Shown here: positions 27,515 to 36,690 of the stretch, in pieces
Layout: each line of letters begins with the position of its first letter
Position numbering within the stretch: position 1 is the stretch's first letter
DNA from: Nocardia wallacei
GTDB taxonomy: Bacteria > Actinomycetota > Actinomycetes > Mycobacteriales > Mycobacteriaceae
DNA: 64,000 nt
Assembly (NCBI RefSeq): GCF_014466955.1
Contig: NZ_AP023396.1
Span: forward strand, 1,798,001-1,862,000
Reading direction: 5' to 3'
Made by a program: the position numbers and the translations under genes
Notes under the pieces: model-generated
What the model saw: only the letters and a program-made list of their open reading frames with translations
Told to the model about the DNA's origin: nothing
Databases searched by the model: none

Positions 27515-28162
27515 TTACGGCCTGCCGGTGCCGGTCGGGCTGGTTGATGCGGTGGCTGTTGAGTGAGCGGTGAGGAAGTTGTCGACGAGCCGGGCGCAGT
27601 CGTCGTGGTCGATGGTGCGTAGTCCGGTGAGGCGGGCGAACACGATCGGGCCGAGGAGTTCGATGATGGCGAAGGTGGTGTCGAGTTCGCCGAGTGTGGC
27701 GCGGGCGTCGGGGCTGGTGAGGATCTGGTCGAACGGTCGGCGGTATTGCTCGATGACGCGGGCGCGTAGTGAGGTGAGCGCGGCCGGGTCGGTGTGGTTG
27801 TCGTCGATGGATCCCATGGCCAGCCAGGCCAGGGTGGTCATCTGTACCGGGGCCTGTTCGATGAGGTCGGCTTGGGTGGTGAGCAGCGTGAGGAGCTGCT
27901 CGCGTACCGGGGTGGTGCCGGTGAGGGCGTCGACGTGGGGGAGCAGCCGTTCGAAGGTCGCCGCGAGCAGATGGGTGGTGCTGCCGAAGTGCCGGTAGAG
28001 GGTGGCGCGCGCGACTTTCGATACGCGGGTGACCGCTTCGACGGTGACCGCCTCGACACCGCCGGTGGACAGCAGATGGGTGGCCGCGTCGAGCAACCGG
28101 TTGCGTGAGCGTGCCAGCCGCGGATCGGCCTGCTCGTCGTCCGCGGGGTGCGGGTCGGTCAT
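27515..28162 (-). CDS. TetR-family repressor of the adjacent exporter
   Basis: 215 residues from the ATG at 28162, preceded by GGAGG. The N-terminal helix-turn-helix is clear (LLDAATHLLSTGGVEAVTVEAVTRVSKVARATLYRHFGSTTHLLAA, residues 22-67), and the C-terminal helical ligand domain is unassigned. It is transcribed away from the MFS gene, with three GTCTC half-sites between them. By family precedent it represses the exporter until a toxic ligand binds. It converges on the transposase 3' end 20 bases away. Confidence 0.85.
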   Translation of the reverse strand: MTDPHPADDEQADPRLARSRNRLLDAATHLLSTGGVEAVTVEAVTRVSKVARATLYRHFGSTTHLLAATFERLLPHVDALTGTTPVREQLLTLLTTQADLIEQAPVQMTTLAWLAMGSIDDNHTDPAALTSLRARVIEQYRRPFDQILTSPDARATLGELDTTFAIIELLGPIVFARLTGLRTIDHDDCARLVDNFLTAHSTATASTSPTGTGRP

Positions 28163-28247
28163 GGACGCGTGTTCCTCCGGATTCGTGCCGTGCGGCTGTG
28201 GGTGTGAGTGGACTCTATCCCACACCCCGACCCCTATGATACGAATG

Positions 28248-28273
28248 GTCTCGCACAGAGACTATCGGTCTCT
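28248..28273. promoter_or_regulatory. Probable TetR operator: three alternating half-sites
   Basis: GTCTC (28248-28252), GAGAC (28258-28262) and GTCTC (28268-28272) alternate in orientation with 5-bp spacers, so two overlapping perfect palindromes share the middle half-site and neighbouring centres are 10 bp apart. It lies between the divergent tetR and MFS genes, just upstream of the exporter start. Confidence 0.7.
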
Positions 28274-28284
28274 AAAGTCGGGAG

Positions 28285-29874
28285 GTGCCGGTGGACACGC
28301 CTGGGACGGACACTGTCGAGATCGCCCGGTGGACCCGGGCCGAGTGGTGGATGCTGACGGTGTCGTGCCTGGCGGTGGCGCTGGTGGTCGCGGCGATGGC
28401 GGCGTTGTATTCGGCGTTGCCGCAGATCGCGGTCGCGACCGGGGCCACCCAAGCTCAGCTGACCTGGATCGTCGACGGCTACACACTGGTGCTGGCGTGT
28501 CTGGTGCTGCCCGCCGGCGCCGTCGGTGACCGTTACGGGCGACGTGTGGTGCTGGTGGCGGGATTGGTGGTGTTCGCCGCCGCCTCGGCGCTGCCGCTGC
28601 TGCTGGACGAGCCGGTGTGGCTGATCGCGACGCGCGCCCTGGCCGGGGCGGGCGCGGCGCTGGTGATGCCCTCGACGCTGTCGATCCTGACCGCGGGGTT
28701 CGCCCCTGTTCATCGCGGCCGGGCGGTCGGGATATGGGCCGGGGTCGCCGGATCCGGGGCGGTGCTGGGGATCCTCGGTGCCGGGGTGCTGCTCGAACGA
28801 TGGTCGTGGCCCTCGGTGTTCGTCGGGTTGACCGTGGCCGGGACGGTGCTGGCGGTGCTGGCGTGCACCATCGCCGAATCCCGCCACCGTGAGCATCCGC
28901 CGGTGGACTGGGTCGGCGCGGGCACGGTGGCGGTCGCGGTCGCCGCGATCGTGTTCGCCGCGATCGAGGTCCCCGCACGCGGCTGGGCCGACCCGCTCGT
29001 CGCCGCCGCGGCCGGGATCGGTGTGGCCGCGGCGGTGGCGTTCGTGGTCGTCGAACTGCGCAGCGCGGCGCCGCTGCTGGACGTGCGGTTGTTCACCCGC
29101 CGCGGTTTCGGTGCCGGGTCGCTGTCGGTGACCATCCAGTTCCTGGTCACCTTCGGAGTGTTCCTGCTGCTGGTGCAGTACCTGCAGCTGATCTTCGGTT
29201 ACGGGCCGCTGGCCTCGGCGCTGGCACTGGCACCGATGGTGGTGCCGCTGGTCGCGATCTCGGTGATCGCGCCGTGGCTGTCGAGCCTGGTCGGATTACG
29301 GGTGATGACCGTGACCGGCCTGCTCACCATCGCCGCCGGGCTGGTGCTGGTGAGCCGGTTGACCCTGGCCGCAAACTATCCCGACCTGCTGTGGCCGCTG
29401 CTGATCATGAGCGCGGGCCTGGGATTGTGCACCGCCCCGGCGACCTATGCCATCGTCGCCGACACCCCAGAGGCCAAACACGGGGTCGCCGCCGCGGTCA
29501 ACGACGCCGCCCGCGAGATCGGCGCCGCGATCGGGATCGCCGTGGCCGGCAGCGTCCTCGCCGCCGGCTACACCCACCGCATCCAGCCCGCCTTGGCCCG
29601 GCTACCCGAGCCCGCCCGCGGCCCGGTCGCCGATTCCCTGGCCGCCGCCCTGCAAGTCGCCGACCAGGCAGGACCGGTAGCCGCGCCGCTGGCCGAGTTC
29701 GCCCAAGCCGCGTTCGTGCACGGCAGCGGCCAGGCCGCGCTCGCACTGGCCGCCCTCACCACCGCCACAGCGATCGTGCTGGCCGTCCTGGCCCCCGGCC
29801 GCACGCCACGCCCGCACATGAGAACCTCTCCCCCCTCCTCACACGCCTCTCCTCGTGAAAGACGCCCGTCATGA
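28285..29874 (+). CDS. MFS drug exporter, DHA2/EmrB-QacA type with about 14 helices
   Basis: 529 residues. The start is the GTG at 28285 or, with better spacing to GGGAGG, the GTG at 28291. Hydrophobic helices run through the chain, and motif A, GDRYGRRVVLVAG, follows the second one. Motif C-like ALVMPSTLSILTAGF and GVAGSGAVLGILG are typical of proton-driven drug/H+ antiporters. It should sit in the cytoplasmic membrane and pump out hydrophobic or cationic compounds. The final GT-P-rich tail is short. Overlaps the universal stress protein gene by four bases. Confidence 0.88.
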   Translation: MPVDTPGTDTVEIARWTRAEWWMLTVSCLAVALVVAAMAALYSALPQIAVATGATQAQLTWIVDGYTLVLACLVLPAGAVGDRYGRRVVLVAGLVVFAAASALPLLLDEPVWLIATRALAGAGAALVMPSTLSILTAGFAPVHRGRAVGIWAGVAGSGAVLGILGAGVLLERWSWPSVFVGLTVAGTVLAVLACTIAESRHREHPPVDWVGAGTVAVAVAAIVFAAIEVPARGWADPLVAAAAGIGVAAAVAFVVVELRSAAPLLDVRLFTRRGFGAGSLSVTIQFLVTFGVFLLLVQYLQLIFGYGPLASALALAPMVVPLVAISVIAPWLSSLVGLRVMTVTGLLTIAAGLVLVSRLTLAANYPDLLWPLLIMSAGLGLCTAPATYAIVADTPEAKHGVAAAVNDAAREIGAAIGIAVAGSVLAAGYTHRIQPALARLPEPARGPVADSLAAALQVADQAGPVAAPLAEFAQAAFVHGSGQAALALAALTTATAIVLAVLAPGRTPRPHMRTSPPSSHASPRERRPS

Positions 29875-30314
29875 CGGCCTACCACACGATCATCGTCGAC
29901 ACCGACGGATCCGACCGCTCCTACCGTGTGGTCGAGCACGCCGCAGAACTCGCCCACGCCACCCACGCCCGGCTACTGATCGTCTGCGCTCGCCACCGCA
30001 TCGACGAACACACACCCAAGGCCCACCTCGACCGGCCCGGACCCGAGACCTCCCCGCTGCACGGCAGCACCCCCGCCGACACCGTCCTGCGCATCGCCCA
30101 CCAGCACGCCCTCGCCCACGGCGCCACCGACGTCGACACCCACATCCTGGACGAACCCGCCCTACCCGCGCTGCTGCACCTGGCCGCGGCCACCGCCGCC
30201 GACCTCATCGTCACCGCCAACCCCCACCGGTCACCACTGCTGGCCCAGCTGCTGTCCACCCCACCGATCGAGCTCGCCCGCAAAACCCACTGCGACATCC
30301 TCATCACCGCCTAA
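29871..30314 (+). CDS. Universal stress protein family (UspA-like)
   Basis: 147 residues, one Usp domain: HTIIVDTDGSDRSYRVVEHAAELAHA at the start, and at the end DLIVTANPHRSPLLAQLLSTPPIELARKTHCDILIT. The ATP-binding G-2x-G-9x-G(S/T) motif is modified (the usual Gly residues are replaced by Asn and Leu), so nucleotide binding is doubtful. The start overlaps the exporter stop (ATGA), so the two are co-translated. Role in the stress response of the cargo operon is inferred. Confidence 0.8.
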   Translation: MTAYHTIIVDTDGSDRSYRVVEHAAELAHATHARLLIVCARHRIDEHTPKAHLDRPGPETSPLHGSTPADTVLRIAHQHALAHGATDVDTHILDEPALPALLHLAAATAADLIVTANPHRSPLLAQLLSTPPIELARKTHCDILITA

Positions 30315-30335
30315 ACACACTCACAGAAAGCACCC

Positions 30336-30863
30336 ATGACCGAGAACACACCCAGCACCCACACACCCGAGCCCCGCCAGGTCCCGGACTGGATCCCCGC
30401 CTTCCCCGTACACGCACCCGACTCCGCCGACCTGCCGCCCCACCACGACCACTGCCTCGGCTGCGGACCGGCCAACCCCCACGGCCACCAGCTACGCGCC
30501 CGACGCGACACACACGGCGTCTACGCCCACCACCGCTTCGACTCCCGCCACGTCGGCGCCCCAGCGATCGCCCACGGCGGCGCGGTCGCCACCGTCCTCG
30601 ACGAACTGTTCGGACTCCTGCTCTACACCGTCGGGGAACCCGCCGTCACCCGCCACCTCGCCATCGACTACCTCGCCCCGATCCTGCTCGACACCCCCTA
30701 CACCCTCCGCGCCCACATCCACTCCCGCGACGGCCGCAAACTCCACCTGAAAGCCACCATCGAAAACGACCACGCCCACGTGGTCACCACCGCCACCGCA
30801 CTGTTCCTCATCGTCGACGTCAACCACTTCCTCACCCCACAACAAACCCCCACACACCGATAA
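30336..30863 (+). CDS. PaaI-type hotdog thioesterase
   Basis: 175 residues. After a 45-residue polar N-terminus, the hotdog fold reads CLGCGPANPHGHQLR, then the helix AHGGAVATVLDELFGLLLY with the Gly-Gly and acidic residue of the PaaI/4HBT active site, then TRHLAIDYLAPILLDTPYTLRAHI. Such enzymes hydrolyse acyl-CoA thioesters. It follows the Usp gene by 21 bases and ends the cargo operon. Confidence 0.8.
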   Translation: MTENTPSTHTPEPRQVPDWIPAFPVHAPDSADLPPHHDHCLGCGPANPHGHQLRARRDTHGVYAHHRFDSRHVGAPAIAHGGAVATVLDELFGLLLYTVGEPAVTRHLAIDYLAPILLDTPYTLRAHIHSRDGRKLHLKATIENDHAHVVTTATALFLIVDVNHFLTPQQTPTHR

Positions 30864-30875
30864 CACCCCCTGACC

Positions 30876-30958
30876 TGTTCCGTAACCCGATCGTCCACCG
30901 GAACACCACGCAGAACGAACATCGGCCCAGCACACCGGTGTTCCGTAGAGGTGTTCCG
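30876..30958. promoter_or_regulatory. Possible resolvase binding/resolution (res) site
   Basis: TGTTCCGTA occurs at 30876-30884 and 30939-30947. CCGGAACACC (30898-30907) is inverted relative to CCGGTGTTCCG (30935-30945), and GGTGTTCCG recurs at 30950-30958. Several half-sites of one sequence directly upstream of a serine resolvase gene are what a res site looks like. Subsite boundaries cannot be assigned by eye. Confidence 0.45.
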
Positions 30959-31001
30959 CAAACTGTGCCGGTCAACCCCCGCCATCTGGAACACTTTCGG
31001 C

Positions 31002-31211
31002 ATGGGTGAGCCGTTCCGCATCGGATACTGCCGCTGCTCCACCGACGAACAAGACGTCGAGATCCAAACCGAACAACTACTGGCGCTCGGAGCGCCGCGC
31101 GAGCGGATCTTCATCGACAAAGGGTTCTCCGGGACCACCCGCAAGAACCGGGCCGGCCTGGACAACGCACTCGCCGCCGCCACCTCCGCCGCAGCGGCCA
31201 TCGACGAGCGA
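31002..31211 (+). pseudogene. tnpR: Serine resolvase, N-terminal fragment
   Basis: Starts at 31002 (MGEPFRIGYCRCSTDEQ). RIGYCRCSTDEQDVEIQTEQLLALG with the catalytic Ser, then IFIDKGFSGTTRKNRAGLDNAL, is a resolvase N-terminal domain. The homology ends at about residue 68-70, before the usual strand with LDRLxR. Beyond about 31211 the DNA is the reverse strand of a tyrosine recombinase gene. The rest of the catalytic domain and the DNA-binding helix-turn-helix are missing. Not functional. Confidence 0.8.
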
Positions 31212-33444
31212 CAGGTAGTGCTCATGCTGGCAGGTAGTTCCGTATGCGCGCCCGCATTCGCCGAGCGCAACCTTGCGGCGCTCGAAATGGCCCAGGAATT
31301 CCTCCCACTCGGCATCGGTAGGGGTGCGGTATTCCTCGCTCGGCCGCGTTCCTCGGCGCCGCGTGATGAACGCGCGGTGGCCGTTGATTGCTTCTTGTGG
31401 GTAGACGGCCTTGTAACCCATGGTGGTGGATATGTCGTTGTGACCCAGCAGCATGCGCAATGTGCGGGGGCATCCCGTTCAGAATTGCGTCCGTGGCAAA
31501 TATTCTGCGCAGGTCGTGGGGCACGAAGTAGAGCGGTTGGCCGCCGGCGTCTTTTATGTCCGTCGACTCGAGTATTTCCCTGATGCATTTGCGGATCGTC
31601 GACGCCGCTATGGCTCGCGTATGGCTGCCGTTGTTCCACTGGAACAGCAGCGGAGCCGGCGTGGCCCAGCATCGTTCGGAGAGGTCATAGAAGGGGACCA
31701 ATGGAATGGCTCCGTCCTTCTGCCGAACTCGGGCGATGATCGCGGATATGACATCGGCCAGCTCCGGACTGACGACGAGGAGGCGTTCCTCGTCGGTCTT
31801 GGACGGCGCGACGTGCAGCAGCGGGATGATCTGCCCTGCTTGGGGGTGTCGATACTGGATGATGCTGTGATGGCTCGTTTCGAGCATCTCCTCGACCCTG
31901 ACGCCGGTGTGCCGAAGAAACTCGACTGCTGCCCAACCCCAGAAGGCACGATGGTCCTCGGCACGAAGGTGGCGGCGGCGGCCGGTCGAGTCGAAGACGC
32001 CCGTAACCATACTGAGCCGCTGATTTTCGTTTCTGCGTGCGGAGACTCTGGTGAAGGTCTCGCCGAAGACGGTGAACGGCTTGCCGGGTTCAGAATTCAA
32101 CGCTGCGTCCAGTCGGAGGCGGGCCTCCTCGGTGCGGCGTTCGGCGGTCCGCACCAGAACTGGCAGCAAGGGCAGGCGTTCGCGGGTCCGCTGGTCCATG
32201 CGCGCCTTTCGGCGCGAATTGACCTTCCTGGTCGAGTGCGCGGTTTCCGACGCGCGGATGGGGCACGGAACGGCCCATCGCGGCCATCGCGCAGAATCCT
32301 CGGTAGCCCATTGCGCGATGTCCAGGTAGAACGCCCGGACTGTGGTCAGGAGTTGGAGGTAGTTCACCCGTGGGACGGTGACCTCGACGGTGGTCCCGTC
32401 CGGCAGGCGCTTATTCTGGATCTTGACGCGGAGGCGTTCTTTCCACGCATGCGCCACTTTCGGGTCGAGGTCGAGCGAGTCGATGCCTGGATGGTGTGCT
32501 TCCAGATCCGTCCAGAAATTCATAACCAGCACCCGCGACAACGAGTCGAGTGTGGTGTAGTCCAGGGCGACTTGCCGTTCCGCCAGGTAGCTGACCAGCA
32601 GGTTGCGGACCTCGGGATCAGCGACGTGATACCGATCCACGAGTCGCTCGATGCTGGATCGTCCGCCATAGTTCATGATTGCGCGCAGGGTCACCGGCGC
32701 ACCCTGCGGAAGGAATCCCGCAGCCTCGAGCAGGGTGTAGAACAGATAGCGCCCCTTTCCGGGCAAACCGATGGCTATCTCCTGCTTGCGTAACTCGACA
32801 CAGTCTCCGACGGTGATGTCGCGAACGCCGCCGCCCTTGGTCAGCAGCAGGACACAGAGCTGCCATCGGATGACGGGGAGGCAGGTGCTCGACCGGATTT
32901 CGGGCGTCATCGCCGTCTTGAGTAGCCCGAAACCCGACGGATCGCGATACTCGGCGATCCTAGTCGTCCAGGTTCCGGTTCGGTTGATAGTAAGCAGGAA
33001 TGTCGGGCTGGGACAGATGATCCTTGCAATGGACAGCAGCATCAGCGCGGTCAGCAGCTGGGACTTGTCGCCTACCCGGCCGTGTGCCCGGTGCCATTCC
33101 GCGGCGGCCGCAGTCCAGTGCGGCTCAGCGGTTTCGGCACCGCTGGCCTGCCATCGCTGCTGCCAGGTCTCGCCAGGGAAGATCTCCAGCCTGCCGAGCA
33201 GCCTCTTGACACACAGTCTGCGACGAAAGCGCATATCGTCCGACACCGGAGGAAGCCGTAACCCCTCGAGCCGTTCAATGGTTTTCTCGACGGTCAGGGC
33301 CTGACGCGAAGCGGAAAGCACTGGTCGAGCGGGAAATTGATCCAGGATGGTCTCGGCGAGCACTCCACGCGCTTCGCGCGTCAGTTCCTGCTTTCGGCTG
33401 GTCGAACCGACCTCAGCCGTCGCTGTGGTTGTCGATGATTTCAC
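31212..33444 (-). pseudogene. Tyrosine recombinase, second of a tandem pair; frameshifted and 3'-truncated
   Basis: The frame from 33444 (MKSSTTTATAEV) reads about 665 residues of a large integrase with the first catalytic region (HTGVRVEEML with Arg) and the box II start PHDLRRIFATDAILNG. At about 31455-31461, after MPPHIA, the frame shifts; the expected box MLLGHNDISTTMGYKAVYP with the distal His and the Tyr nucleophile is in the next frame. The C-terminus continues GECGRAYGTTCQHEH and is then cut at about 31211, where resolvase DNA begins. Such two-recombinase loci resemble Tn554-type TnpA/TnpB systems. It overlaps its partner by four bases. Inactive as written. Confidence 0.8.
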
Positions 33445-34709
33445 TGCGTCCTGCCGAATATGACGTCGAGAGAACGTGGGTCGTAACCCGACGCTGGCGG
33501 CTCCGGTGGGGCTGCCGCGCGCTCGTTCTGGCGCGCGTGGTGGGCGAGCGCAGCCGTGATCACCTCACCGTGGGTAGGGGTGGTGTAGAGCTGCGTGGTC
33601 GTCAGATCGGCGTGGTCAAGGATCCACTGGACGTCGGTGATGTCCATGTCCGGGTCATCGGCCATGCGGTAGGCCGCGGTGTGCCGAAGGGCGTGGAGCG
33701 GATAGTTGGAGCCGAGCGCTTCCTGGGCGCGGGTGAACATTGCTCGGGCCGCGTGATAGGACAGCGGCCGCCAAGGTCGGCGTAGCGTGAACCAGAGTGG
33801 ATGGCGGTGACCGCGGGAAGCGCCCTTGCGCCAGAGTTATTCCTGGTAGAGCCGCAGCCAGACGAACGCATCAGGCGAAGCCGGCAACTGCTGAGCTTTG
33901 CGAGAACCCTTTCGTGTAACCGTGATCAGTTGCTGGCCGGGATCCTCATCGCCCTGGCAGGCGGACAGTAGTTCTTCGGCGCGGGCGCCGGTGGACACCC
34001 AGAGCGCCAGCAGGGCGCGGTCCCGGTTCGACTTCAGTGCCGCGAACACCGTGTTGAATTGCTCGTCGGGGATCTTCTTCGGGATCCGCTTGGGAACCTT
34101 CGGCCGATAGCGGCCGACCCGCTCCTTCCGATGCGGATCCATCGGGTTGTGGTGCGCGTGAGCCCGCCTTGAGCGTCGTGAGCGGTCCAGCGGGAATGGG
34201 TTGATCAATGGGCCTTTGCCGAGTTCCAGCTGGAAGTCGTAGAACGCCCGCCAGACGGTCTCGGCGTGCGCCCGCGACGCTGGCGAGTACTTCGGTCCCG
34301 GGCTCGGCCTGCCAGTGACGGCATTGACGACCTGGCTGGGGCGGCCGCGGGGCAAACCGGGCAACTGGCCGTCGGTCCGGTGCCGCCAATGAACTCTCAT
34401 CGGCTTGTCCGCCAACAACCTCCATCGTCCGAAGTCGCGCCCCTCCATTGGCGTTACTTTGTCCCACGACATGCCGATCGCGGCGAGGAACCGCCACCAG
34501 CGAAGCAGATCGCTGCCATATGACCGGATCGTCGACGGCTGCTTGTCGGTGGCCTGTAGCTCGGCGAAGTACCTCGCCGCGGGTTCGATGACCGCGCCGT
34601 TCGCGTCGAGAAGCTGGTATGGCTCCCACACGTCACCGGTCCTTTGGAGCCGACCGACGTCCGGCACAACGAGTCTCGACAGATATCGCTCGCCGCCCTC
34701 TTCGCACAT
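33441..34709 (-). pseudogene. Tyrosine recombinase, first of a tandem pair, with an in-frame stop
   Basis: The gene starts at about 34709 and should encode 422 residues. An N-terminal SAM-like domain (YFAELQATDKQPSTIRSYGSDLLRWWRFL) and the catalytic Arg in STGARAEELL are followed by a TAA at 33837-33839 directly after RLYQE. The same frame continues without gap through LWRKGASRG, box II HALRHTAAYRM, and ILDHADLTTTQLYTTP with the Tyr nucleophile to 33441. All catalytic residues are thus present apart from one nonsense codon. Restart downstream (33740) would give only a fragment. It overlaps the next recombinase by ATGA. Confidence 0.85.
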
Positions 34710-34991
34710 GGCGAGGAAAGCTAGCAGAAACCTAAGCTGACCTGCAAGGATTACGAAGTTAGTTCAGTCAATACGTCATCGAGGCTTGCGGCGGGGTCTT
34801 GGAGGGGGTCGAGCTTTGGGCCGACGGCAGCACGATGCGACGGTACTGGATCGACTAGAGGCGCCATTGCTCGATCGTGGTCCCACCGCCGTCCCGCACC
34901 TTGGCGGTGAAGCCATTCCGTTGGCCGAACCCGCAGATCTCGGGTGTGAAATGGGCGTGCGCCTGCGTGGGCATCTCGGCAGGATGCGAGC
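34710..34991. other. Intergenic region with a gene scrap
   Basis: Promoter region of the recombinase pair and the divergent GNAT gene. On the plus strand a short frame ending at 34857 reads VLEGVELWADGSTMRRYWID, which looks like the tail of a larger protein that is gone. I see no complete gene. Confidence 0.4.
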
Positions 34992-35546
34992 ATGGTTGCC
35001 CCGTTGGATATCCCGCGTTTGACTGCAAACGACAGATTTGTGCTCCGCTCCTGGGAGATCAGCGACCTGCCTCTGGTTCGAGAGGCGTCGAGCGACGATC
35101 ACATCCCGTTGATCACGACCGTTCCGGCGGTGTACTCGCGAGAAGCAGGCGAAGCCTTCGTGCGTCGGCAGTGGGAGCGTGTATCGACCGGCAGTGGGTA
35201 TCCGTTCGTCATCGTGCGGGTTGAGGACGGTCGGCCGCTCGGGTCGGTCGGTCTGTGGTTGCGGGACCTGGACGAGGGGCGTGCGATGCTGGGCTACTGG
35301 GTGGTCAAGTCCGCTCGTGGTCAGCGGGTCGCTGCGGAAGCGCTTCGAGCGGTCACTGCCTGGGCCCTTACTGACCTGGAGATCCGCCGCCTTCACCTAT
35401 ATGTCGAGCCCTGGAATGCCGCATCCCAGCGGACGGCTGAGCGTGTGGGTTTCCAGTGTGAGGGCCTGCTCCGCAGTTGGCAGCTGGTCGGCGAGGAGCG
35501 TCGGGACATGATCATGTATTCGATGTTGGGTTCTGATCTGTCCTGA
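34992..35546 (+). CDS. GNAT acetyltransferase, RimJ/RimL-like
   Basis: 184 residues. PRLTANDRFVLRSWEISDLPLV at the N-terminus, GSVGLWLRDLDEGRAMLGYWVVKSARGQRVAAEALRAVTAWAL with the acetyl-CoA loop, and RLHLYVEPWNAASQRTAERVGFQCEGLLRSW are those of the RimJ/RimL group, which acetylates protein N-termini or small amines. The start at 34992 has AGGATG upstream. It opens the row of plus-strand tailoring-type genes but is separated by 188 bases from the next one. Confidence 0.8.
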   Translation: MVAPLDIPRLTANDRFVLRSWEISDLPLVREASSDDHIPLITTVPAVYSREAGEAFVRRQWERVSTGSGYPFVIVRVEDGRPLGSVGLWLRDLDEGRAMLGYWVVKSARGQRVAAEALRAVTAWALTDLEIRRLHLYVEPWNAASQRTAERVGFQCEGLLRSWQLVGEERRDMIMYSMLGSDLS

Positions 35547-35734
35547 TCGGCCGCCTGTTGGCTGACCTCGGTGGGCACCTCCAGATTCGGTACCGTCGCT
35601 TACGACCATGACGGCCTCCTACTCGGTCAGGGCTACTATGACCCGCTATCGCCCGGGACGACGATCATCCCGGACGGGCTGCCGAGCGGGAAATTAGCTG
35701 GTGAAGGCCGCTGTTCGCGCGGCACTATTGTCCG
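35547..35734. other. Intergenic region with a coding remnant
   Basis: A plus-strand frame at about 35600-35700 reads VAYDHDGLLLGQGYYDPLSPGTTIIPDG without start or stop of its own, as if it were a leftover of a deleted gene. No complete gene or clear promoter was seen. Confidence 0.35.
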
Positions 35735-36673
35735 ATGACCGAGATCGAAATCCCGGTGTCCCGGATCGCGTGGAGCGAGCTGCCCATCTCGGTGCGAGGC
35801 GAGATCGAGAGTCGCTTGGGCGCGGGAGTGCGTTCGGGATCGACCCAACCGGGCGGATTCAGCCGCGGAATGGCATCCCGGCTAGCGATGGTGGACGGTC
35901 GCACGGTGTTTGCCAAAGCAATCCCCATCAGAGACCGTTTCGCCCACCGGTACCGGATCGAAGGCGACACCGCGACTCAGCTCCCAGCAGAGATCCCGGC
36001 ACCAGCGGTGAGGTTCATGCTGGAAATCGACGGGTGGCGAGTCCTGGTATTCGACGACGTCACCGGTCGCCATCCCCGTTTCGACCAGCCTACGGAATTG
36101 GCGGCGGTGCTCGCCGTGGTCGAGGACATGGCACGGATGCTGACACCGAACCCACTACCGGACGTACCGACCCTGGCCGATGATCTCGGATCGGACTTAT
36201 CAGGTTGGCGGAAGCTGGCCGGCGGCGAGCTGGCCGGTAACTTGGACGAGTGGTCGGCCCGGAACGTGGATCGGCTCGCTGTTCTCGAATCCGGGTGGGA
36301 GCGTGCCACGGTCGGGCAGACGTTGCTGCATACCGATCTTCGCGCCGACAACATGCTGGTGCGCCCCGATGGCACGGTGATGATCGTGGACTGGTCCTGG
36401 CCATCCGTGGGTGCGGCGTGGGTGGATCTGGTGTTCCTGGCGACCGCCTTCGCCCTGCATGGGGTCGATCCCGAACCGATCCTGGGCTCGCACGCCCTCA
36501 CCCGGGGCGTCGATCCTGATGCGATCTCTGCGCTGGTGTGCGCGCTGGCGGGGTACTGGATCCGAGAGAGCCGTCGGCCTGGAGGGTCGCAGTCGGTGGC
36601 TCTGCGTCGGCACCGCGCCGAGTCAGGTCGCGCAACGGTTGCGTGGTTGCAGCGGCGGGTCGGGTGGAAGTGA
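35735..36673 (+). CDS. Aminoglycoside-phosphotransferase (APH) family kinase
   Basis: 312 residues with an APH/choline-kinase fold: Lys in MVDGRTVFAKAI, the Brenner box HTDLRADNMLV with the catalytic Asp (about residue 206) and the metal site IVDWSWPSVG. The family phosphorylates small hydroxylated molecules, including antibiotics, choline, and sugars. The substrate cannot be read. It precedes the iron oxygenase gene with 17 bases, or an overlap if that gene starts at 36670, so they are likely co-transcribed. It may serve self-resistance or a tailoring step; both are inferred. Confidence 0.8.
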   Translation: MTEIEIPVSRIAWSELPISVRGEIESRLGAGVRSGSTQPGGFSRGMASRLAMVDGRTVFAKAIPIRDRFAHRYRIEGDTATQLPAEIPAPAVRFMLEIDGWRVLVFDDVTGRHPRFDQPTELAAVLAVVEDMARMLTPNPLPDVPTLADDLGSDLSGWRKLAGGELAGNLDEWSARNVDRLAVLESGWERATVGQTLLHTDLRADNMLVRPDGTVMIVDWSWPSVGAAWVDLVFLATAFALHGVDPEPILGSHALTRGVDPDAISALVCALAGYWIRESRRPGGSQSVALRRHRAESGRATVAWLQRRVGWK

Positions 36674-36690
36674 GCGCAGCGCGGTCCGCT

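Larger units (their letters stand above)
24332..31211 (+). mobile_element. Tn3-family transposon with efflux cargo, right end lost
   Basis: The left end begins with GGGG at 24332 and leads into a transposase gene, then TetR, MFS exporter, universal stress protein and thioesterase genes, then repeats that look like a resolution site and a serine resolvase gene. The resolvase breaks off at about 31211, where another recombinase gene begins, and I find no copy of the left inverted repeat downstream. The cargo assignment is inferred from order: everything lies between tnpA and tnpR. The element cannot move by itself because tnpA is frameshifted and the right end is gone. Confidence 0.6.
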
